Below the pieces are notes generated by a model, which saw only the letters and a list, made by a program, of their open reading frames with translations, searched no databases and had not been told where the DNA came from. Below, piece by piece: positions 37,690-47,499 of a stretch of DNA of 64,000 nucleotides. Positions within the stretch are counted from its first letter, which is position 1, and the number at the start of each line of letters is the position of its first letter. The DNA comes from Rhizophagus irregularis (lineage: Eukaryota; Glomeromycota; Glomeromycetes; Glomerales; Glomeraceae): assembly GCF_026210795.1 (NCBI RefSeq), contig NC_089449.1:1922001-1986000 (forward strand), written 5' to 3'. Both the position numbers and the translations under genes were made by a program.

Positions 37690-38309
37690 TCCTCTTGATA
37701 CAAAAAAATGTATGTACATAAATCCACCATTATGTACATTTTTTTTAGCATCAATGTCCTTTTTTTGCTTCCATTCAACTATGAGTTCTCCATAAGAATA
37801 TTTTGGATTCTTGATTGCCTTTTTTAATCTAAGTTTACTTAATGGGCTCTCTTCTTGGTTTTGACTGCTTAATTGAACAAATGTTTTTTGATTTTACTGA
37901 TAATATTTCACCCCCAATTGGAATCATCAAAAATATTGGATAATTCTTGATAACCTGTAGATCCGCGAAAAACACACTTTAATGCTCCAGTTCTTTTCGT
38001 ATAATAGTGAATATAATTTTTAAAAATTTCTTTAAATAAATCCACTGGACAATCCATAGATACAGTTTGTAATCCAGTATTTTTCTTTCCAAGTCGTCTA
38101 TGAATCAAATAAACAATATTTTCTTTAAATTTATTAATTAAAAAACTTGGAATTTTTTCTTGTCTTGCAGGTATTTCATTGTATTTACGGATTATATTTT
38201 TATGTTGAAAGAGACCACGACTAGACTTGAAACTTTTTTTACAAACAATACATTCAGTGTTATTAATAATTATAAATGGAAGAGGAGGAATTTCATCTTC
38301 TTTATTCAT
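37690..38309 (-). pseudogene. C2H2 zinc-finger protein of an expanded fungal family, one frame change
   Basis: From ATG 38309: MNKEDEIPPLPFIIINNTEC, then IVCKKSFKSSRGLFQHKN, a C2H2 finger with the GLFQHK helix. A conserved body follows (PARQEKIPSFLINKFKENIV, GALKCVFRGSTGYQELSNIF, then DDSNWG). The frame stops at TGA just after SNWG (37,908). A matching C-terminal part continues in another frame: QLSSQNQEESPLSKLRLKKA, PKYSYGELIVEWKQKKDIDA, VHNGGFMYIHFF, to TGA near 37,680. The break near 37,870-37,910 is probably a frameshift, or less likely a lost splice site. Function unknown; proteins of this kind are often found with DNA transposons in these genomes, which is inference here. Confidence 0.62.
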
Positions 38310-39445
38310 TATAAACCCGGAAACTAAAAGTTGAAGAAAAAAGGACCGGTTAAAAAAATAAGAAAAAGAAAAAATACTTACAGCATATTTTTAAACTTAC
38401 CACTAAACTTATCGTGTGTTTAAAAAAATAAAGTTTTAGTTCAGATCAAATAACTAAAATAAACAAGAGACGTCATAGACGTCATATGTATCATATGCGC
38501 CATGTGGTACTGTAATAAAAATAGAAAATCACGATCAATTCATAACTTATTTTATATATTTATATAATAAAATATCAATCGTTTTAAGCTAATCTGCTTG
38601 AAATTTCACTGCTTTTTTATATATCAGATTATGGAAAGCTGTTTATTTTTTTTTATTTTTTAGAGTCTTTTCTCATTCATCATAGCAGTTTTTTGAAACT
38701 TTTTAACAGTAATTTAAAAAGAATAGTTTAGTGATTCTATTTTTCTGATTTTTTTATGAAGTCCGGTTGACCAAATGAGTGGAGTACAGTCATATGAAGT
38801 ATTACGAAAATGTGATTTGTAAGAGTAATACGAAAAGGAGTGGTGTAAAAAAGTATAGTATATCACATGAAATAATCTACTCAACAATATGATTTGTAAA
38901 ATTGCGTATGTATAATAAATAATTATTGTATAATTTATATAATCGATAATAAAGTCAAAAAAAGTCTTTCTCATTCCACGTAAAAGAAATATTATTTTTG
39001 CGTATATAGAATAATATTTCGCTAAAAGAAGCGCGTCAATTGAAATTGGCTAATTAAGAATTAGTATTAATTAAAGATTTTAATAAAAAAATTCACAGTT
39101 GAGTATAATAAATAAAAAAATAAATACAAATATACAATACTTTTTTCGTTTGATAATATACACTATTACAGTTGAGTATATCTAAATCATACACAAATAT
39201 TGATTTTGCGCCATACTATACTTTTTTGGTTAACTCGATACCACTCCTTTTTTGTCTTACCGGATTCGTAAACCTACTATTATGTAATATTATACTATGA
39301 ATTCGTTTTTGAATTTTAAACAATTTTTTGCTTTTTAATTTGTATTATAGAATTATCTAACATTTAAAAAGAACGTGAATTGAAAATAGAATATTTTAAC
39401 TGAATGTACAATTAAATAATAAAAATACACAGGTATTAAGTTAAG
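38310..39445. other. AT-rich stretch
   Basis: No gene or RNA recognised. A near-repeat of GTCATAGACGTCATATGTAT-like bases lies at 38,470-38,492. Confidence 0.45.
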
Positions 39446-40115
39446 TAGTACTGTATGGTAATACAAATTCGGACGGACTTCAATCCTTTTTGTTCGTACG
39501 TACGTTTCTAACATATAAATTTAGTACGTATGAATGCTTTAAAAAATTTTCGTATGACTTTGAATTTTCGTATGACTTTGAATTTTCGTATGACTTTGAA
39601 TTTTCGTACAATTTTGAATTTTCATACATGATTTGTTTTTTAATAAAATACTTTATGTTAAAAAATATAAATATATCAATAATACTCTTAAATTTCCATT
39701 TTTTTTAACAATATTCAGTTCTATAATAATAAAATTGACTCATTAAGTCATAATAATTATATAAACCTGTTCAAATTCAGGATTTATCAATTCAATTAGA
39801 AAGTCAGATATATTATCAATATTCATATTTACAATTATTTTTCTTCTTCAAAGTAGTAAAGATTGTTTATGACAAATATATAATAAATAAAACGCTAAAA
39901 TCATTACATTACAAATATATAAATTAATCAGATCAATTATGTTACTCAAAATGTAATTGTACCATTTTCATTACCGAAAGTTCTATTTCATGATGCTACG
40001 ATGCAAAATTATTAGTACGGTAAATCAAAATTTATTTTTAATAGTCCGTTTGAGTACGGAAAAATTAAAAAATTTTTTCAGACGTCTGTCCAAATTTGTA
40101 GTACTGTACAGTACT
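39446..40115. mobile_element. Small TIR element (MITE), ~670 bp
   Basis: The left end AGTACTGTATGGTAATACAA (then ATTCGGACGGAC) and the reverse complement of the right end AGTACTGTACAGTACTACAA (then ATTTGGACAGAC) match at about 29 of 35 positions. The TA inside AGTACTG may be the target duplication with the TIR starting at CTG. The interior holds an 18-base tandem repeat CGTATGACTTTGAATTTT, about four copies at 39,550-39,625. No coding capacity. Confidence 0.6.
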
Positions 40116-40759
40116 ATTTTGCTATATATTTTAGTGTACTTCAAAAATTTATAGTACCGTACTCAACAATTTTAATTCATTCGGTATGACGTAATGATGT
40201 TTGTTATATAATATACTGAATATTCCCTATAATATTACTAAATTTAGAATAGTATCTGCAATATTCCATAAAAATCCTTGTGTATTACTTAAACTGTCGC
40301 TTAATTAGGCAATTTGCCGTTAACTAGCCACTATTATATTCAGTTGAGAAAAAAAAATTTATTTTCGGCACCACCCAATTTTTTTTATTTCTCAATTTTT
40401 TTTTTATAAAATATTTTTTTTTCTAATTTTTCAGAATGACTGGAATTTTGAACAAACAAACGAACTACAGTTAGTTCATTTCATTTATTTTTTTTTACTT
40501 TTCTTTTTATTATGAAGGAATATATTAATATTTTTTTTTCTTTTTTTTAAAGAACGAAAAAGAACGAACAGACAAAGTCCAAAATCGGTTCTATAACTAT
40601 AGTACAGCCATACAGTCTAGTCAATTAATATCCCTACTTTCTATTTTATAGGCGTATAAAGTTCAATTTATCAAAATTTCACACTTCAAATCTTTTAGGT
40701 TACTTTGAGTTAAATGGTAGAGAATTGGGAAGGGGACAAACATTTCATTTTAGGGAAGC
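40116..40759. other. AT-rich stretch
   Basis: T-rich runs at 40,370-40,550; no gene recognised. Confidence 0.45.
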
Positions 40760-41030
40760 AGAATTATAGAAGTACATGATATTTCGATGAAGTCTAACAG
40801 GTGGTGAATAGCATCAGTCCGAGGAGAAGGGGTCAATAGGACCTGCTACGGAGGAATATCATACTTCTGATTGTATAGAAGGTGTGGACCTCTCGCTTGG
40901 TAGGTTCAATCAAAGTATGCATATTATGGTTAGCATCACCAGTGTAAATGACTACCTTGAAGTCCTACCGCTAGTTATTACTTTATTATGTATAGTAAAA
41001 ATAATGTATATAGTCATATGAATAGCATCA
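40760..41030 (-). repeat. Inverted-repeat arm, right copy
   Basis: Reverse complement of 35,172-35,443; see the 5.86-kb segment. Confidence 0.9.
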
Positions 41031-41279
41031 AATTTTTTTTTAATAAAGTTATATCTGTTTCTGCAAACTGCAATGTAATTAATAAACGTGTTTTTATAAA
41101 AATGTGTATTTGCATCATACATATCACCTGACAATATTGAAGTAAATTCGTGTAGCGGTTTGTTGTTATATTATTTAACCTTAAATTAAAAATTCCCATA
41201 TTGTTTCTATGTTTATTAGATAAAAATTTTTATTTAACTATTGCAAAGAAAAATTTTAAAAAAGTCTTGAGATTAGTTC

Positions 41280-42050
41280 TAAGTCGACGTATTAACCCGT
41301 TCCTATTAAAAAAAGAAAGAAAACGGTTAGTAATTGTTCAAATGAGAAAGAATTCAACAGTCTAAAAACACCCACTCACCACAGTCCGCTTGGGAAATCC
41401 AGAATGAAATTCTATAAAATAAAAAAATGGTTAGTAACCGTTCTAGGAAAAGGAACTAACAGTCCAAAACCAACCTACTCACCATATAGAAGTTCAGAAT
41501 GAAATGCTAAAAAAAAGAAAGAAAACAATTAGTAAGCATTCAAGTGAGAAAGAATTCAATAGTTTAACACCACCCACTCACCACAAGTCCACTTAGAAAA
41601 TCCAGAATGAAATTCTAAAAAACAAAAAAACGGTTAGTAACCATTTTAGGAAAAGGAGCCAACAGTCCAACACCACCACTCACTACAAGTTCACTTGGGA
41701 AGAGTCCAGGACGAAATGCTAAAAAAAAAAGAAAGGAATAATGGTCAATACCGTTTCTAGAAAGAAAATAAGAAAAAATCTGAACTCTACCTTAAAGAAA
41801 GTATAAAAAAAGTTTACCAACCGACCCTATCTAAAAAAAATAAAAAGGAATGGTAAATACCGCTCTTAAAAGAAAAAAATGGAAAAAAAAATTCTAAAAT
41901 TTACCTTAAAGGCATAAAAAAACATACCCGTTCCTATTTAAAAAGAAATGGAAAAGGTATAGTTAAATACCATTTCTAAAGAAAAAAAAATAATAAAAAA
42001 TAAAAAAGTAAAAAAAAATCTTCGAAGCTTACCACAAAACGTAAAACTGT
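41280..42050 (-). other. Tandem array of complete intron plus micro-exon units (minus strand)
   Basis: Four clear units on the minus strand. Exon-like blocks: 41,684-41,718 (35 nt), 41,582-41,614 (33), 41,483-41,506 (24) and 41,380-41,411 (32). They share an ATTTCATTCTGGA-like start and three end in GGACTGTG/GGACTTGTG or similar. The introns between are 69, 75 and 71 bases. Each starts GTGAGT, contains a TTACTAAC or close branch-point sequence near the 3' end, then a T-rich tract and TAG. The unit period is 95-108 bases. Beyond 41,730 the same pattern continues in decayed form to about 42,050. No frame runs through, so this looks like a repeat made of splicing signals, not a protein gene. Confidence 0.72.
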
Positions 42051-42314
42051 AATTATTAAAATTTTATTTTTTTGCCTCAGATCGAAATTGAGGCACCTCA
42101 GATTATCAATGATTCACATTACGCACCTCACATGACGAATTCAATCTAAAGTGCGAACGAAGATTCATGTATTTAATGTATTTAAATTATCAGATTTATA
42201 ACTAAGTTAAATCTGAAACAATTAGAATAAATCAATAATCAATCTTTTTAGTTTAGTCAGCCAATCAAATAATTAAATAATCTCTGACAGCGGCAAAAAT
42301 TATAATCATGTACA

Positions 42315-42875
42315 GTATTCTTCCGAAGAAATTTTCCTAATTCTACACAAGCTGAAGAAAAAATTTTACCCTAAGAATTACCATTTTTGGATTGAACCCG
42401 TGACTTAATAAATAAACATTGAACTTAAAATTTTTTGCAAGTATTTAGTTATTAAATTAGACTATATTATTTTATATCCTGCATAAAAAGGAACTACCGT
42501 GAAATTCGGAACTAGGATTTCTATCCATACTAAGATTACCGAGTTAATAGGTGCAAACCTGTTCATTTTACATTATATTATAATTCCAACCTAAATTCTC
42601 TCGTTTTTTTCATTTTTTCTGACTCTTTACTAATCCAATTTCTAACCGCAGTTAATGTTTTAGGAACATCAACACCATTATATAATCGAGATACCATTGA
42701 TTGATTAAAACTAATATAATGTGTTGAATTACTCTTATTTCACGAGATACTCTATATAATATTACTGTATATAATGATATATCTGATATTGTAGGTACTT
42801 TGAATTTCTATAGATACGTCTCGAACTTAATCCAAAAATGGTGATTCTTGGGGAAAATTTCTTCAGAAGAATACC
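42315..42875. mobile_element. Fold-back element, ~560 bp
   Basis: The left arm 42,315-42,415 has GTATTCTTCCGAAGAAATTT, then TAAGAATTACCATTTTTGGA. The right arm (42,818-42,875, reverse-complemented) has GTATTCTTCTGAAGAAATTT, then CAAGAATCACCATTTTTGGA. The left arm has an extra ~33 bases with a second GAAGAAAAAATTTTACC copy. No gene inside; no sure target duplication. Confidence 0.65.
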
Positions 42876-43689
42876 TTCTTGAATCAACACTGCATAAGTC
42901 ATCGCACCCTACTGACCCCCTTGCTATAAAATATTTATTTATATTATGCAGAGGGGTGATGATATGGTTACACGGGTCAGAAGGTAATTTTGCATAACCA
43001 ACGTATAAAGCGTATAAAGTGTATAATATATACGTGTCATATTACTATTTATTGAAAACTTGTTTTAAAACCTGCTTTTCTATATACCGAGTTTTTGAAA
43101 CCTGATTAGTAAATATTTTAATAGTAATAAAAATACTGATTGTTACTTTACACTTTTTCAATCATATAAGAATTTTAAGAATTTGAAACAAAAATAATAA
43201 ATGCGAAACCTAACATCATCTATTTCGATAGCAAAATAACAAAATATTGTGACACACAAGTTTCTTTTTGGACAAACAAACTCAGTTTTCATATCCTTGC
43301 ATACTCCGCAAATTCATCTCGTAATATGCTGTATTATGTTATGTTATCCAATAACATTATTTGCAATAAAAAAATTAAGTGGTAAATACAAAATATATTG
43401 TGATAATTAAAATTACCTTCTTAAAGATTGTAATTATTTATTATTATTATTATTATTTTAGACTTTCAAAAAATGCAGGTTTAATTGGATTATTTTTACT
43501 GGTCATTTTCAACTAGTATAAAATTTTCTTATAATACTACGTATAATGTATACTGTACTGTTTATAAACAAACAAATATTCTATTTTTGGTAATATTGAA
43601 TCTGACACGATTATTTATACAGCTATATTAGAGTTATATGATATAAAAAGTATGTAATTCAGTCCAAATTTAGCAGAGATAATTTTTTT
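42876..43689. other. AT-rich stretch
   Basis: No gene seen; an ATT microsatellite lies at about 43,438-43,458. Confidence 0.45.
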
Positions 43690-43870
43690 GTTATCGTCAT
43701 CAATATTTTTTATCTTTGCCAATACTCCTTTATTTTCGTCAAGTCTTTGTCAATATTCTTTTATCTTCGTCAGGTCTTCATCAATACTCTTTTGTCTTCA
43801 TCAAGTTTTGTCAATACTTTTTTATCTTTATCAAGTCTTCGTCAATACTTTTTTTTAATAATCTTTAAAT
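43690..43870. repeat. Degenerate ~33-bp repeats directly upstream of the next gene
   Basis: CGTCAATACTCTTTTATCTT-like units (with TCGTCAAGTCTT between) recur about five times between the AT-rich spacer and the start codon at 43,904. They occupy the promoter position. Confidence 0.65.
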
Positions 43871-45854
43871 TCCTATAAATAGTATTTAATACTCTTAAAT
43901 ACAATGCCAAAAGTAAAAAGTAAAAAAATTGAAAATGTTCCTAAGGAAATTACTGACTATCCTAAAACAGATTCTATATTATATACAGATGGAAAAAGGA
44001 GTTATAATTACAAAATTAAGCAAGAAGGTTTATATCCTCAACCTCCAATATTGGTATATACCCAAGGAAAAAACAAATATAAAATTCCAAATGGATATTG
44101 TGTGGAAACTACTTGGGGTCGTGGGGAAAAAAAGAAAACTGTAAAGTGCTTTATTAATTATGTAGAAGGAAAGCCACTTTTTAAAATTATGTATGGTATA
44201 AATTTCTCAGAAGAAGTCCAATCAAATATATCTTCAACAACAGCAGCAAATGCAGTTCTGAGGGTTAGCTTATCGAATTTTTTTTGTGTTAAAATCGAAT
44301 TAAATATATTTAATAATTAAATTTTATTATCTTTTTTTAGAAACTTTTTCCCTTAAATGAAAAATCATTAATTTCTGGAGTACATCTTTTTGGCATTCAT
44401 CTAATAACATTAAAGCAAGCTAGAGAAAACATAAGAAGTACAAAGGAAAATAATATTCAATTAATATCACTTGAACATTGTAGTAAATCAACATTAAATA
44501 AAAGGCAGCATAAATTTGGAAATCAATTGAAACAACATGTTCAAGTTGAAGGATCCAAAATCTATGGTAAAGATCAAGTTGTTCTTAAGCAAATTTCTTA
44601 TAGCATTAGAGATATGGATTTCCAAATTGATTATGAGGAAAAAAACGATATAAAAGAAAAAAAGCTTATTTCAGCAGTACAAGCTATTGATTTAAATTAT
44701 ATTCCTCGTGAAGGTTATCGAGCATTAGCTGCAGTAGAATCTAATTTACAACGTGAATGGGCCATCTCTAAACAACGACTTAAATTAACAACAGAAATGA
44801 ATCAGAAAATACCAATTGCTCTTATCAATCTTCCATTGGATTTTGATGAATATTCAAACTCTGAAATAATTCAAAATATCAAAAAAGGTGGAACTCGGAG
44901 CGTTAAAGACATTTTAAAGTATATTGTACCCACCCTTATTTCTAATGAAATATTGGATATTAATAATCCAATTATCCACTTAAGAGTTTCTGGCGATGGC
45001 CGGAATGTAGGTAGAAAAATTAAGCATGTAATGATAACCATAGCAATTTTGAATGACATACAAAATATCCATAAACCTGACCACTACTATACAACCGTTC
45101 TCTTTTCAGGTGTGGAGAAATATGAGGTTTTAGAAATTATGATGGCATCTTTTATTAAAGAACTAGATAAAATAAAAAAAATGGGCTAATGATTGGCAAA
45201 ATTATATGGAATTTTGTACTTTATTTCAGTTCTGACTGGAAATTTTTATCCATATGTTTAGGATTCAATTCAGCAAATTCGAAATTTTTTTGCCCATGGT
45301 GCCAAGTATCAAAATATGACCAATGTAATGATTGGAAAATAAGTAAGAAAATGGAAAACATTCATAAATATCCAGGTCATAATAGGAAGCCACTTTTTAA
45401 TATGATTCCACTGGATAATTGGGTACCAGATGAACTTCATATTTTGCTTCGTATTTGGGATCGTCTCTGGTGTTTAGTTTTAGCCGAATTAAAAGAATTT
45501 AATCAATTTGATGATATATGTCGTGATGAAATTGTTAAAGAAATGAATAGGATTGGTGTTAATTTCCAGTTTTGGCAAGAAAAATCCAATACGTGGAACC
45601 ACACATTATTGATGGGTGATGACAAAAAGAAAGTTTTAAAAAATTTTAACTTTAAGCGTATATTACCATCTTCACGTGCAAATGCAATCCGAGAATTATG
45701 GGATCACTTTCATTAAATTTATCTCAATCTTAAATTGAAGAATTATGATGCACAACAGTTTCGATTCGAAGCCGAGGATTGGTTGGAATTATTTAAGGTA
45801 TTATACATGCCAAGTGATATAACTCCATATATGCATGTTCTTGTCTGCCATATG

Positions 45855-47141
45855 TAGGGATGGGGGTTAATTAACCACGGTTAATTAACCATGGTTAATT
45901 AACCGTTAATTTTGTTAGTTATGATTGATTTAAAATGGTTAATTAACCGTTATTTATAATTAGCCAATCAAAATGCAGAATTTAAATCATGTGATTAAAT
46001 GATAATCCATTATTTTGTTACACAATTAAATATTAATTAATATAAATATTGATTAAATCTATGATCTACATATTGCATGATCTTTTTTTTAAGATAAATT
46101 TTTTTTAAAAAAACACTTTTTTTTTGCAAATTTATTGTTCATTATCATGGTAAAAAAAAGGGAACTGTTTGGAAACATTGGACAATAATTACTGAAGCAG
46201 AAAGTAATGAAGAAAGTAGTAGGTCTAAGAAAAAAACACATCCTTCTGTACGTTGTAATTATTGTTCTAAAGTTTTTGAACAAGGTACAGCTAAAAGAAT
46301 GCAAGTTCATCTTAATGATAGTTGTCCTGTAGCTCCAGAAAGTGCAAAAACAAAGAAACAACAAATTCCTGAACTATTAGAAACTTCTGATGCTACTACT
46401 TCTACTTTTATTCCTACAGTAAAAACATCAAAAAAGCATTTAAAAAATACAACAATTGAGAATTTTGTTGATCGTATGAGTGAAGAAGAACAAGATACTC
46501 TTGAAATTTTACTAGCTCAAGCATTATTTGCTGCTGGAGTTCCTTTTTCTTTTCTTGAAAATAATTATGTTATTCAGTTTTTTCAACAATTACGTCCAGC
46601 ATTCAAATTACCTAATCGAAGAAAACTTGCTGATGAATTACTTGATGATGTTTTTGATGAAGTTAAAGCTGAATGTAATGAACAAATTTTACAAGCTAAA
46701 TCTCTTACAATGGTTTCAGATGGTTGGTCTAATATTAATCGAGAATCAGTTCAAAATTTTGTTATTTGTACTCCAAAACCATTATTCTTTCGATGCTATT
46801 TATTCTGGTGAAGAATCTCATACAGCTAAATGGGTAGTAATTTTAATGAAAATGAAGAAGATAGTAATAATAGTTCTGATAATGAAAATAAAGAAGATGA
46901 TAATAATAATAGTTCTGATAATGATAGTATATTTGGATTTGAAGCAAATGTTATTAATTTAGATGATGAAGAATAAATAAAATATATTAAAATTTTATAA
47001 TATTTAATAAATTATAAATTTATTTTAACTTCCTTAAAATTATATATACAGGTTATTTATGGGTTAATTAACCGTTAACTAACCGTTAATTAACCGGTTA
47101 ATTAACCAAATTCATAACTAACGGTTATTTTACCAACCCTA
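45855..47141 (+). mobile_element. hAT element, 1,287 bp, perfect 8-bp target duplication
   Basis: The target duplication GCCATATG lies at 45,847-45,854 and 47,142-47,149. The TIRs start TAGGGATGG on the left and TAGGGTTGG on the reversed right. Both ends hold runs of the palindromic GGTTAATTAACC / TTAATTAACCG motif (three to four copies each), likely transposase-binding subterminal repeats. The element carries a BED-finger gene piece but lacks the DDE core, so it is an internally deleted, non-autonomous copy. Insertion is inside a coding exon of the host gene and keeps that gene's frame readable on both sides. Confidence 0.92.
46160..46973 (+). pseudogene. hAT transposase remnant: BED zinc finger, partial middle, acidic tail
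   Basis: Reads GTVWKHWTIITEAESNEESS, then HPSVRCNYCSKVFEQGTAKR and MQVHLNDSCPVAP, a BED-type finger (W-x-H-W start, CxxC, H...C). A helical part follows with FFQQLRPAFKLPNRRKLADE and LTMVSDGWSNINRESVQNFV, the hAT block carrying the first catalytic Asp (SDGWS). After that the sequence jumps to IYSGEESHTAKW and an Asp/Asn-rich tail (DDNNNSSDNDS...VINLDDEE, TAA 46973). The DDE core and dimerisation region are missing. The start is unclear: ATG 46148 is one base out of frame with the finger. Confidence 0.8.
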
Positions 47142-47499
47142 GCCATATGTCCGAGTTTATGGAAAGACATAAACAATTTGGCATAAAGGCATTTTCGTGC
47201 GCGGCTGTTGAAAAAAAAAATCACCAGCAAGTAACACATTTTTTTAGACAGACAATGAAAGATGGAGGGAAAAACAAAAAATCAGCAATAACTGATATTC
47301 TTGAATATGAAAATAGGGTTCTATTTTATTTATTTGATAATGTTGAAACTTCAACACCAAAACCAAAAAAAATAAATTTAAAGTAATATTTTTTGGTTAG
47401 AGCGGTAGAATTAATTTATTTGTATTACATAGAAGTGATAGAACTGATTAAATAAAATGATATATTAGTAACAATTTGTTATATTTGTTTTTCTTTGAC

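Larger units (their letters stand above)
35172..41030. mobile_element. 5.86-kb segment bounded by ~270-bp inverted repeats (candidate composite element)
   Basis: The arms at 35,172-35,443 and 40,760-41,030 are reverse complements of each other, about 85-90 percent alike by eye, starting TGATGCTATTCA at both outer edges. The interior holds a coiled-coil gene remnant, a C2H2 gene remnant, an intron-like array and a small MITE. Either this is one element with long TIRs or two copies of a short repeat landed in opposite orientation; no clear target duplication settles it. Confidence 0.5.
43904..47386 (+). pseudogene. Unrecognised DDE-transposase-like gene, split by an hAT insertion
   Basis: Exon 1 43,904-44,263 (MPKVKSKKIENVPKEITDYP...), GT-AG intron to 44,340, then a long exon. 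Conserved-looking blocks: HLRVSGDGRNVGRKIKHVMI; HYYTTVLFSGVEKYEVL; FSSDWKFLSICLGFNSANSK followed by FFCPWC; and DNWVPDELHILLRIWDRLW. The acidic residues in SGDGRN and SSDWKF plus the CPWC pair suggest an RNase H-fold DDE enzyme with a zinc insertion; this is inference and I cannot name the family. Lesions: a one-base shift in the A-run at about 45,174-45,181 (KNGLMIGKIIWN is the continuing frame), and TAA after ELWDHFH, where a CAA is likely. The hAT element sits after VLVCHM; the frame resumes as SEFMERHKQFGIKAFSC to stop 47386. Confidence 0.6.
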
